Assembly (NCBI GenBank): GCA_003344405.1 | Contig: NOWV01000138.1 | Coordinates: 62,001 to 126,000 of the forward strand | From: Trichoplax sp. H2 | Lineage: Eukaryota; Placozoa; Uniplacotomia; Trichoplacea | Reading direction: 5' to 3' | Length of the DNA stretch: 64,000 bases | In this document: piece by piece, positions 24,229 to 36,200 of the stretch | Layout: each line of letters starts with the position of its first letter | Numbering within the stretch: the stretch's first letter is position 1 | The notes under the pieces: generated by a model | What the model was told of the DNA's origin: nothing | What the model saw: only the letters and a program-made list of their open reading frames with translations | Databases searched by the model: none | Translations under genes and position numbers: made by a program

Positions 24229-24523
24229 ATCGATCATAACAAGGATGGAGAGTAGAATTCTCCATCGCAATCTCCACAGTGGATTTCTCCTTCCCCCCCC
24301 CCTAAAAAAAAAATCCCTCCGATCATGTTTACGCTTCTGCCGAAGTAGTTCGATCGATGATGATTTTGACGTTGTAAAGTATCTCTAGCTTGAATAAATC
24401 ATCGATCATAACAAGGATAGAGAGTAGAATTCTCCATCGCAATCTCAACAGTGGATTTCTCCTGACTCGTTCGATCGATGATGATTTCCATGTTGTAAAG
24501 TATCTCTAGCTTGAATAATCATC
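24229..24523. repeat. Duplicated ~170-bp segment plus C and A homopolymers
   Basis: Two pieces occur twice in the same order. The first, near 24229 and 24401, contains ATCATAACAAGGAT and GAGAGTAGAATTCTCCATCG. The second, near 24349 and 24469, contains GTTCGATCGATGATGATTT and GTTGTAAAGTATCTCTAGC. The first copy is interrupted by a C run of about 10 and an A run of about 10 around 24293-24313. GAATTC and ATCGAT palindromes recur. Confidence 0.8.
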
Positions 24524-25699
24524 GCTCTACGATGACAACGGCCATCATCCAGAGCAGTCGTCGATCATGGCGATGATGGGGAGGTTTTGAAGGCAAAGGA
24601 AATCGCCAGCCATGACTTGATGCAGGCTATTGCAACAGACGATCATCATCATCATCATCATGTCTTCCTACTTGGAGGACGATTGATGTCTTTTCCAATA
24701 ATAGTGTCGACATATTCGGATGGCTGAGACAGTGTATTCGAACACCTTGGCATGTTCCTATTCCTCTATTCCATGCGTAGACACATGACTGTGTAGGGTT
24801 GGATTTTCCAGCAATAGTGCTAAAAGGTGTTGGTGCCATTTTAATCTTTCACGTCGCCATCTATAACTTTGCGCTTAGTAGGACGACAACGAATGCATTT
24901 CCAATAACATGACTGATAATCTCTTCAACTTGAATCGTGTAAAGAGTCAATATCGTTGTCAAATCCAATTCATTTCACCGGTTATTTTTTCCATCATTAG
25001 TGTTGGAGGATAAGTTGGAATCCGTCACGGCGATCGATCTGACATCAGCCGTTGTAGAGGATGATGTCGATGATGATTATTTAGCCCATCTATCCTTTAC
25101 TAACCCACGGAGATCCATCTATCCTCTTGCTTTATTGTAGTGCCATTACTACTAGCATTTTCTTCATCCATAGCATCATCTTGCGGTGTAGAATAGCGCT
25201 GAAATAGAGATACATTGAATCCAGTCATTCGGTCAATCCATTTTACATCAACCCGTTTTACCTCGGCTAAAAAAATATTTTGACAAATTTTTCCATCAGC
25301 ATCAGATCGCTTGGTGCCTGATCATCTTGACACTCTAGGATGAACATCAACAATCGTCATCGCTGTTTGTTAGCGATGATGATCTTTCCCTGTTGATTCC
25401 TCCAATACCATGACTGCAGTAATCATGTCAATTTGTAGAGTCGTTCCTGATGCCTAGAAGACGTTGCTCTGTCCTAGGCAAGATTGCCATTTTACTCTAT
25501 CCAATCCATGACATAACCCTATCTGAAATAGAGAAATGATTAACATGGAGATCTCCACCACTGCTTTTGTCGTTGATCGTTGGGATGGATTTCTGTTTTT
25601 ACATGGAGCATGGCAATATTGAAAATGGAAAGTTCTTAACACATGCTTATCCATAACGCGTTTGTAGTAGACGATGGTCAATTTCAGGATGGATATCGG
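24524..25699. other. Gene-poor stretch rich in ATCAT/GATGAT motifs
   Basis: A (CAT)n run at about 24641-24661 and many scattered GATGATG/CATCATC pieces give the region a low-complexity look. Short minus-strand frames at 24627-24839 and 25454-25681 are open but lack domain signals; the Asp run in the first is the translated CAT repeat. No gene is supported. Confidence 0.45.
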
Positions 25700-26390
25700 C
25701 AGGTTGAATGGCTAAATGATTAGTAACCGATGCCCAATAGTAGGCGAAAGATCGCCATTTTACCCTATCTAGTAGATGTTATTGACTCATACTGATCGAC
25801 TACTATTTTGATAGTAGACAGTTGGGATGGTCCGTTTCAGTTTTTTTCATGTGGCATAGCCACCGTTGAAATGGAAAACGATTTACCTCAGACGATCCAC
25901 CGCTATCCTTTTAGTAGACAGTTGCGATGGCTCATTTCAATTTTGATGGTAGCATAGCCATCATTAAATTGGAAAATGGTTTACCTCTCGGGTGATCCAT
26001 TATTATCACTGTATTCATGACGGCTAGAATGATCCATTTCAATTTTGACGATGGCTTAGCCATCGTTGAAATGGAAAACGATTTACCCCAAAAGATCCAC
26101 TGCTATCCTTTTAGTAGACAGATGCTATGATCCATTTCAATTTTGATGGTGGCATAGCCATCGTTAAATTGGAAAACGGTTTACCTCTCGGATGATCCAT
26201 TACTATCATTGTATTAATGACGGCTAGGATGATCCATTTCAATTTTGATGGTGGCATAGCCATCGTTGAAATGGAAAACGATTTACCCCAGATGATCCAC
26301 TGCTATCCTTTTAGTAGACAGTTGCGATGGTTCATTTCAACTTTGATGGTAGCATAGCTATCGTTGAAAATGATTTTACATCGGATGATC
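25700..26390. repeat. Tandem array with GATCCATTTCAATTTTGA / TTGAAATGG inverted cores
   Basis: About five to six diverged units recur. Landmarks are GATCCATTTCAATTTTGATG, GGCATAGCCATCGTTGAAAT, GGAAAACGATTTACCCCA, GATGATCCACTGCTATCC and TTTTAGTAGACAGTTGCGAT. Each unit contains an imperfect inverted repeat, since CCATTTCAATTTTGATGG and CCATCGTTGAAATGG can pair around GGCATAG. Each could therefore fold as a hairpin of roughly 15-18 bp per arm. The origin could be amplification of a small foldback element. Confidence 0.8.
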
Positions 26391-26628
26391 CATTTGTTTG
26401 CGCTATTCGGTTCGACATTTTTGAGTCTGATAGGTGGCCATACCAATCGATTGATAAAAGATAGAGTAGCTACGATACCAAATCAGATAGTTTTCCTTGC
26501 TGTAGTCGGTTTATTGGATCGAGGTAATCTTGCCGTTGATAGTCAACACTCTCTCATGGATGAGAACGATTTTGTCCGCTAGAGGATACTGCTACCGAAT
26601 AGCAACTATCAGAGAATTTTCTTTGCAG

Positions 26629-26893
26629 ATCAGGACGATTCTATAAGCGCCCATCGACAGGAATTCTTCCGCTTTTGATAACCTTAGGAAAGGATCCTGA
26701 CGAAGGCCAATTCATGTCGATTATACGTATAACTAGAACTGATTTAGTCAAAAGCTTGGAACAACTGAAATCTGAGTTCAGTAATTTGTATCAGCAATGG
26801 CTGAGAATTGAATCATTTTTCTTTTTCGAAATTCATTCTGATAGACTAGTGATACTTCTACATCATTCAAGGTCAGGGTTTAAATTGATTTAG
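26629..26893 (+). CDS. Possible isolated exon of an unidentified gene
   Basis: A TTTTCTTTGCAG acceptor at 26628 is followed by an open frame (phase 2) to TAG at 26891-26893. The translation looks like protein: SGRFYKRPSTGILPLLITLG, then DPDEGQFMSIIRITRTDLVK, then SLEQLKSEFSNLYQQWLRIE. It ends in a Phe run and a weaker tail, so the true exon may stop at an internal donor. An open stretch at 26364-26521 ending in a GAG|GTAATC donor might be the preceding exon, but the phases do not join. I do not recognise the family. It lies between a repeat array and striatin and could be a gene remnant. Confidence 0.3.
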
Positions 26894-28216
26894 TTTTGAA
26901 AAATATCTCATCTGCTGTAAGTCATTGGACATCTCCTGTTAGCCGTTGAAGTAAATATCTTCCATTAATCTGATTCAATTTACGCCTGGCCAACGTTTGC
27001 TTTCAAACGAATCAATTCTAAAGATTTTTTGCAATGGTTGTTTATCAACTATGGATTAGCGTAGTTAATTTAATTTAAAGACCGTTTTTACAAAGTTGTT
27101 TAGAATCAGAACAGTGAACAGCGATCCAGAATTTACCCGAACTGTTCTTGAATCCTAAGTTTTTCCTCTATAACTATATCAATTGATGATCAACGCTGTC
27201 CTTAATGGCCCTTAGCATACCGATCGATGGACTATGCTTATTCTTTCTAAAACTACTGTACAAGAGTAATCTCGCTGAGCAAGAATATCAACACTCGGGT
27301 CCTTTTTGCCACCATGGCACATGATTTTCACACTTAAAATAATAAAAATAGCCATCTTGTAATGCTTAATAATTAATTATTAAAGCATCAATCGATAGCG
27401 TCTGCCGTCTATACAGAGGATCGATATTATTAATTCCAATTTTATCCTCAGTACTGCATAATCAATGCCTGATAGTTATTGCTTAGACAGGGTACCGTAT
27501 AGTGCTCATAGGCAATTGATTTCATGAAGAGGAAAGTACTTGTGTTGTGGCGCATTAAATTCCATCGAGGGAATGAGGGAAGAAAACGTAATTGGATACC
27601 GGCTAAAGACTTCACGATGACATCAATTTTATTCCTATTGATGTAATCCTTTCTTTCACACAAGAATAGATGGGCAATGTTGATGATATCCTATTTGAAA
27701 GAACTACAATTAAATACAGACTGTGCGACGCAATGGGATGTTACAATAATTAATGTATAAACACGCCATTAATCACTATCCACTATTGCAATCAGACCAG
27801 CCTGAATGATCTATTGATCCCAATGTTTGCATTTGATCAACTTGATTGCCTTGTCAGGCTATTCGCCAATCTCGATTGTTTAGTCAAAGGAATTTCTAGA
27901 CACTTTGGTTCATGGATTTTGATGAGACTTTCTATCCGTCTACTATCTTAATTAGACAGTATCCTTCTCGTCTCCTTGTGACTTTCCCAGCTTTTTTACT
28001 ATTACATGAGGGCTGACGATCCTAATTGGCTTTGAACATCATCTACCGGTTGTGCAAGTTATGATTGAAAGATTTCCCCTTCACTTTATAGACGAATACG
28101 TGAATAGTTTTACCTCGATTAAATTATCCATCAATCCACCTCTTATTACTGTAAAGTAACTTTCGTATTAAATATTGTTTTCTTAATAATTGAAATGTTA
28201 TTTTCATAATTTTCAG
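26894..28216. other. Stretch upstream of the first striatin exon found
   Basis: This should contain striatin intron or promoter, and possibly its missing first exon. I looked on the plus strand for the conserved start of striatins (a GILHYLQ-type helix followed by EW) and did not find it. The minus-strand frame at 27448-27663 is not protein-like. No repeats were seen. Confidence 0.4.
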
Positions 28217-31200
28217 GGTCGCATCGCATTTCTTCAAGGAGAACGCCGAGCTCAAGAAAACTTAAAAAATGATTTAGTAAGAAGAATTAAAATGCTGGAA
28301 TACGCCCTCAAACAAGAGAGGTTCGTCAACGTTGATGACAGTCTTGAACTAGTTGTAGTTTTAAAAACTTTCGTTGTTTCTCTTTGTAGCCAATACAAGG
28401 AGTACAGTGTTAGTTTACTCAAGTATAATTGACCTATCAGTAGTCTTGGGTAGCGCTATTTCAAAATGAAGATAAATGTCCTATAGCTTTTGCAATACAT
28501 AGTTTAGTAATAAGAGACTGTTGGATAACTATTCCTAATACCTCTTTGACTACATTTATAATAGGACAAAATTCCATAAATTAAAATACGGGACAGATCT
28601 AAAATTTGAGGATAGCAAAGCCGATGCAGTAGCCAACGAGGAAGAGAAAAATGGTAACAATTAAACTCTCGTTAGAAAATTGCATATGATCGATATTTGC
28701 AATTATTACCCGTTCTTCTTTGTATAAAATCAAAGTATTGTATCCTAGTAATGATGTTAGAATTGCTTATTCATGGGAGGATGTAGAAAACTTCTAAATT
28801 GACCTTAGAGAGTATATCACATCAAGTCTATATTGATATTATGTTGAACGATGACAATTTAAAATACTTGCAGTTGCTACCTAATTTGTTAGAACACTTA
28901 AATAGAGCTAAAGGTTGAAATACACATCCTCCTAAAGCTGTATAAAGGATGAAAATACTTTAAAAATTAAATTTCTCATACCTTCATTAAAACGACAACG
29001 ATAATTGAAATTACATGCAGTGACTACCGAACTTATTAAACATTTAAGTAAAACTAAAGGTTGAATCACACATCCACCTAAAGCTGTAAAAATGATGAAA
29101 ATACTGTGCTAATTGCATTTCTCATGCTTTAATTTTACTAGCTGGTCCATTACCGAACGAAGAAATCGGAGATTTAACTTGGAGACAAGGAAGACAATTG
29201 CTCAGACAGTAAGTTAATTCATTTCCTTTAATCATATCAAGCAGATTGGCTCAGAAAGGCTACAGAATGATCTGATAATGTAATCTTCATAAGCACTTAC
29301 TATGTAAGGTGTGAGATTACTGTACTGAGACTGAGAGATTATGTTATCATCTCTAGCCTTAAAATGGGTCAGGTTGTCAATGAAGTCTTGTGAACTTAGC
29401 TTGAGCCATTTATCTATCTTATGTGCTTAATAGCATACTACTAGACATAGTATCACTATTATACGCGTAGGCTTACTGAAAGAATTTCGTCGGTACGTCA
29501 TAAAAGTGACCGCTGTAATATGCATCACCATTTACCTTACAGATATTTACATGAAATTGGCTATACAGACACGATTCTAGAAGTTAGATCAGCACGAGTA
29601 CGTTCTTTAATGGATCATTTGTCATTCGGGAAAGCTACTTCTGCGGCCAAAGATGAAAGTAACAAGGGAAAGCCAGAAGCATCCAGAAAATTAAACGAAA
29701 CCCAGCCAAGGTACAACGAGCATGACATGGAATGAATTGCATACCCGTAACAAGCGATGATAAATAGGATTCAGAATTCACACTTGCTTGTTGTTTACGT
29801 GATATGCAGTTCTACCCATAAGATAAATACGATGTATCGTTAATAATTCATTTGTGTAATAGTTACGATAGAGCCGACAACATGATTGCAGCAGACGATG
29901 AAAGTGCTGGCGCCGAAGACACAATTATGTCAGAGTTCAATTTTCTTGCTATTGAAGGTACATATATACTCGATATTGAAATGTAGCCGATTTAGAAGCG
30001 ATGGAAATCAATTCCAGCTTCAAACTGCGCCTAAATTTGCTAAATATTATACAGTGTAATTGAACTATACATGCTATATATTCTTTCTTACCGAATTAGA
30101 CGACTCTGAAGAAAATGGAGCAACATACTTTGAAGAAGGAGGCAACGATGATGATGACAACGTTGATGGCCTACCTACTTCATTTGATGATATCATGTTT
30201 GATAACAGTAAAGATGCATCGATAGCATTTATGCGTACTGCTGAAAGTGGTACAGACGATAGTATGATAACCATAATAGAAGATGCTATGGCTGTCAGCC
30301 CAGAAGAAGCTGCTGCTAGAGCGTTAGATGAATTCAACTTTCTAGTTGCAGAGGATAATGAAATTGAAGCTGATGAATCTACAGCTGACAAAAATGCTGC
30401 AAAAAATCGTAGCGAAAAATTAGGCTTAGGCAATTTAGAAATGCAATCTGAATGGAACGTTGATGCATCAGCAATCGAAAAGTTGAAAGAGCAATACAAA
30501 AAGGAAAGAAAATCAAAGAAAGTTTTAAAACGTTAGTTATAGTAGTTAATGCTTACGGTAGTTCTATCTTAATTAGCAATGAGTCCATACAGCTTAGAAA
30601 ATTTCGAATTGTAGTCCTGCTCGTACACTCTTTTAAAGTAAATCACAAACGTTATTATTCTTTAGGACCTACAAGATCGTCGTTACAAGCAATGCTTGTC
30701 AATCTAGGAGAAGATGAAGGTTCCTTCTCATCAAAAGGATTCGGTGGCCCAGGTGGTGACTTTGGTAACCCAGATATGGAACAACCTGGATTACGAGGTG
30801 TTAGACCGTTTTCTGCTAGTAAACCAATTGTTCTTGGTGATGAATCTGTCGAGGGTGCAATTAGTTTAGGCGATTTAGCTGGTCTTTCGATATCCAATGA
30901 AGCTGAAGCTCTCAACAACGAGGTAGAACCGTCAAAAATTATTTTCTTAATTTTGAAGGCGACTATCATGATATTATAAAAGCTCATTCGTATGTCAATT
31001 TGGTATTGGTAAACTCATTTTTACATACTTACATTTACTATATAGTCTGCGTCTTCCGGAATAATGCCTCAACATAAAACTTGGACCTTAAAATATACCC
31101 TCAGAAGGTCAGCTTCTTGTGTAGTAATACTAAAAGTTAAATCTACAGATGTGAACATGAATTTAATCTTATTCTCTTTAAATATTTTGCGAGTAGTCAT

Positions 31201-32812
31201 TTCGATTGTGTTCGGTCGTTAGCATTTCATCCTTACGAGAATTTATTAGTATCGGCATCGGATGATCAAACGTTGAAATTATGGAATTTGCAACAAAAAG
31301 GGTCTAAAAGGTAAATTAACGTGAATTTTGTAACCTGTGTTTAGCGATTGATGATCAACCTTACCAGTTACGATCCTATTGAAGACATGTATTATCTTCT
31401 TCTAGGAATATGCAACCTGAAATTGAGCCACTTTATACGTATCGTGGCCATAGGTAATTGACTGCAGTTTCTGTAAACTACTTTAGTTGTTATTGTTACT
31501 ATCTAATTACGGCTTACTGGATTGTACTCGTTTCACTATACGATGTTTTTAAATTTGTCCTACTTTATCCTTTTAATAGGGGTGCCATTTTATGCACTAC
31601 CATTTCCTCTTCTGGAGATACAGTCTATAGTGGCAGCACGGATGGCGAAATAAAATGCTGGTCACTTCCTTCCATTGAAAGCGATCCATACGACAGCTTT
31701 GGTAACTAATTTTCTGTTGATAGATTATCATTAAAAAGTTGATCAGTCTGTAATGGCTATAGCTAACGTTATCCTATTGGGCTGCTAGACCCTAGAATAG
31801 AAAAGGGAAGTTTGCCAGGGCATACAGATGCGGTCTGGAGTATTGCCGTACATCCCGATAGTGAACACATTATTTCATGCTCTGCCGACGGTACCTGTAA
31901 ACTGTGGAGACCTGGCACCCTAGCCACACCCTTGATCGCTACTTTTACTGCAAATGAAGGTATTAAATCATGACATAGACAGATCGTGCCATTGTAAGTA
32001 TCTACTCTGTATCTGATTTACTCAATCGCAATTATTCTATAGATGATGGAATACCAACGTCAGTTACGTTTTTACGTAATGACTGTAATCAAATGGCTGT
32101 ATCCTACACTTCTTCGCAAACTATTATATTTGATTTACATACTGCAAAGCCAATTCTGCGCCTTAATTGCGCTCAAAGCTATGGTAAAATGATTTCCCAA
32201 TTATATACTCTTATCCAAATTATTTTAGAAATATTTTCTTAATTGTATCTCTAAAACGTGTAAACTAATCACAACTTCTTGTTATCACAGATGGCACTTT
32301 AAAATCTCAGATAAATAAAATTACCTCCCACCCAACCTTACCTTTACTTATCACTGGCCATGAAGATCGATTCATACGCTTCTTTGATACAAACAGTTGT
32401 AAGCTTTTCTGAGCTATAATATTTATCCTATGTTGATCTGTATTGAGTTCTATTTATTACCATTTGCTAGCTCAATTGGTTCATTCTATAACTGCGCATA
32501 TGGATGCTGTAACAAGTTTAGCGATTGATCCTAATGGATTGTATTTGATTTCAGGAAGTATGTTGGTAGACATCAAATGTGCTAGATTGCATTATTTAGT
32601 AGTAATTGACGATTTGATATCATTGCCATTGTGTCACACTAGGTCATGACTGTTCGATACGCCTGTGGAATATAGAGAGGAAAAGTTGCATTCAAGAAAT
32701 GACTGCACATCGTCGAAAATTTGACGAATCTGTGCATGATGTCGCGTTTCATCCATCCAAACCCTTCGTCGCTAGCTCTGGCGCTGACTCTGTCGTAAAA
32801 GTCTATGTTTAA
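28217..32812 (+). CDS. STRN: Striatin, PP2A regulatory and STRIPAK scaffold (5'-incomplete, 742 aa seen)
   Basis: Sixteen exons: 28217-28320, 28565-28653, 29142-29208, 29543-29710, 29872-29957, 30100-30531, 30666-30922, 31046-31107, 31194-31310, 31406-31453, 31580-31701, 31789-31959, 32043-32183, 32291-32398, 32471-32557 and 32643-32812. They close in frame (743 codons including stop). The start GRIAFLQGERRAQENLKNDL with RRIKMLEYALKQER is the striatin coiled coil that binds PP2A. RQYLHEIGYTDTILEVRSAR, an acidic middle, and WNVDASAIEKLKEQYKKERK follow. About 430 residues then begin at the first WD repeat (LAFHPYENLLVSASDDQTLK) and end HDVAFHPSKPFVASSGADSV. Striatins are the PP2A B-triple-prime subunits that hold phosphatase and GCKIII kinases together in STRIPAK. 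The first exon (caveolin-binding and first coiled-coil part) was not found, and the phase-0 start of 28217 agrees with the human exon border. Confidence 0.95.
28870..29133. repeat. Intronic tandem duplication of ~140 bp in striatin
   Basis: Two diverged copies (about 28870-29002 and 29013-29133) share CTAAAGGTTGAA, ACACATCC, CCTAAAGCTGTA, ATGAAAATACT and TTTCTCAT in the same order. The second copy ends at the polypyrimidine tract and acceptor of the exon starting at 29142. Confidence 0.7.
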
Positions 32813-33257
32813 TAATGATTCGAAATTACTGTATATACCGTATTCAAACTAAATTTCTATAACTTTGTATGTTTTGACTTTGCAATAATATTATATATAT
32901 AACTAATAACTCCATGTTATCGGAGCTTTGCAATTTAAACACAACCGGAATAATAAGCGGACTAGATTATAAAAATTTTTATGTATGATAATGTACTAGA
33001 TTGTACAGTTGCCACTCGACAGATTGTTGTCTTGAGATTGTAAGTCCATATTTTATGAAATGTTGTTGCTGTCGTCATTTTTAATACGGTTATCCAAATT
33101 GTTTATGTCAAATTTTTGCACGTTTAGAAAGTATTGGAACCTTTTCTTTTCCAAGATGTACAAATTACTTTTTTGTTTAATGTGCTCTACGCTAAAATTT
33201 ATCATGATATTACCAACGTGGTTAACATTTCAGTATTAACATTGGAATGAGCTGGAA

Positions 33258-36200
33258 ATGTTGGCTGCGTCGTCAAAAGAAGAAGAGAAAATGGTTAGGG
33301 AAAGATTTTTTAATTGTCATTATGAAATTACAACTACGCCTTATTGCTCCTAAATTACGAATCGATTGTCACAGTGCATTTATGATAATAAATTTTTGAC
33401 GCGTTTATTTCGTATACTCTTCCATGAAAATCCTAGGAATTGTATTAAGCATGTATAATAATACAGTTTCCTCTATAGCTGCACATGTTCCTGTATAATT
33501 TTAGCAATGTAATAGCTATGGAGAAGGCTTTTTACCTTGCAATCAAGTTATGTCATTGTGTCATAATTATGATAATTTACTGGTATAATAGAATTCAATT
33601 TTCTTTTTTGATTTGTTGCTTACCACTGTGAATTGGCTGATTTAATTTACTTTTTAAGATTGCTGAAAATGGTTGTAGCCCGCTATTGCAGCTCTACTTG
33701 TGGCTATATACCTGTACGTACGTGGAATATTGTTGAATAGATGAATCACAAAAGTATAAGGAGATTGTTGAATGAATAAATGCAAATTATACGTTCTCAA
33801 ATGGAAGGATTAATCATTGGAGCGATTGTTCTTGGTGTCTCGTTATGCATTGCCAGTACTAATTCAGTAAAGATTGCATTTTAATTTAGTTATTAGCCTT
33901 CGATGCTATCATTATTTTAAATCGCACTATTGTCGCAGTCAACTGTACGTTTACAGCATTTCAAATAGAATTAGACTGTACATAGCAATCAATTAATGAG
34001 CTAGGATTTCGTTAAAGCATTATAATTTCATTTTTTCATGACGGATTTTTAATATCAATACAACCTAGCTCGAACGCGTACTGTAGGAGCTAGCTAAGAG
34101 CATGGGCTAATAGCTAAAGATACCTGATTATTGCATATGTTGCAGAATTGACTGTAAAGTCAATGCTCCTAAGGCACCGCAGTCAATTGTACGTTTACAG
34201 CGTTTCAAATAGAATTAGGCTGTACACAGCAATCAGTTGATGTGCTAGGATTTCGTTAAACCATTATGCTGTAATTCCATTTTTTCACGACGGATTTTTA
34301 ATATCAATGCAACCTAGCTCATACACGTACTGTAGGAGCTAGCTAAGAGCATCGGCTAACAGCCAAAGATACCTGATTATTGCATATACGAGCAATCAGT
34401 TAATGTGCTAGGATTTCGTTAAAGCATTATAATTCCATTTTTCACGACGGATTTTTAATATCAATGCAACCTAGCTCATACGCGTACTGTAGGAGCTAGC
34501 TAAGAGCATGGGCTAATAGCTAAAGATACCTGATTATTGCATAAATATATTACCGAATTAACTGTAAACTGTAAAGTCAATATTGACCCCTAAGGCAATA
34601 AGGTTTTTCGTGCAAACTAGAACAATCACCCTCTTAGTATGCCATACGGTGATGATCTAGCATCTATGCATCCGATGGTGTTATTTATGCCACTTCTATT
34701 CATTCTCACCTAATCCAAGCCAAAAATCGAGCAGAGCTCTGCAGGAACTCTGCACAGCTAACCTTCTTACAAGAGATTGCACATTCTACATGATTAGACA
34801 TACAAATTAGAGTAATTTTCTACACAAGCAATTTCAAAGCCTATTTGCTATTTCAACTCTCTTTTAAAGCGTTAATTGGTTGATTTAAGTACAATTTTCT
34901 CGATTGTAACCATGTTGAAGAGAGAGGGGAAGCATTTATGATGAAGAGAAATGTCAGCAATACGTCATAGTGTAATATATAGGGTATCTTAAGCATTACT
35001 ACTGACTCAGTACTAATCTTGAATTTGTGCTGATTCACATTGAAATCTTATACTCTTTGACTATAGCAACTGGATCAGTTGTATTCGACCATACAAATTG
35101 CTGTTACTTAGAGTCATTCCCTTTTTCTGCAGTCAAGCAGTTCTTGTTGTCATTACGACGGTGAAGTCAAAATGTCTCCAGCTTGCTTAGCTATATAGTC
35201 GATGAATAATGAAATTGCGAGGTAAGAAAAAGGAAATAGGCTGTTATCCACCATGAACAGTAATCTACAGTTAGTTACAGTATAATGGTAGTGTTCTATT
35301 TATAGAAACTCTTCATACTTTTCATTCTTTGCCAATTATAAATCAATAATAATGTCTACTACAGCTTGTCCGTTCTTATCCACTATGGACACCAAGCTAC
35401 CCCACTCTTGATTTTAGTACTACAGTATTTACTACTTTATATAGAGAAGCTTTTAATACTTCTTATCGTTGGCCAACTTTAAATCAATTTCTAAATATAA
35501 AAGTTAAGCCACAGTATAGGAAGATCTATAACAGATTTAACCTATCAGCCAAATAATCGTCTTTCTGTTGACAAGAGAGAGTTGCTGATGACAACTGCTC
35601 TGCAATCCTTTGGAAGTATTATAGTTATTAAAGATACGCTATACACGTACCTATTAGCATTAATAGCAGACAAGAAACAGCATTTCTACTGTAATTTAGA
35701 CTTGACTTTGTGCTTAAATTATGTCTGGTTGATGACTATGACACCTTTACGTGCTTTTTATGATAATTGTAGATGAAACCCTGAATTGAGTATAGATCTG
35801 AAATACTGATTACAAACTATCAAGGAGATGATGGAGGTAGGTTAACTTCTCGAAGCTTAGCTCAAGCATTTATACCGCTCTATTCTGTTACAATCTTCAA
35901 TTATAAATATAGCAATATGCTCAACATGCTAACAGGAATGTAGATATCCTTATCAAAAAGAAAGTTATTTGTAATATGCAATTTAAATATCAACCCCTAC
36001 AGTACAGTACAGTAACAATCGATAAACAAGTCGATAAAGTTATGTTTAATGATTGTAGAGTAGCACATAGCAAGAGTTGATCAGTTCTGCTCTCTGTAGC
36101 AAAATGTTTTCCCACTCTCCTAGACTAATTTCGTTGTGAATTTTCTACAAAACTCCTCAGAGCCTGATGTACGAGCATGTCGATTAGACGGTGCCAGTCA

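Noticed and set aside
30074-30499. 141-codon minus-strand frame
   Set aside because: Antisense shadow of the acidic striatin exon 30100-30531.
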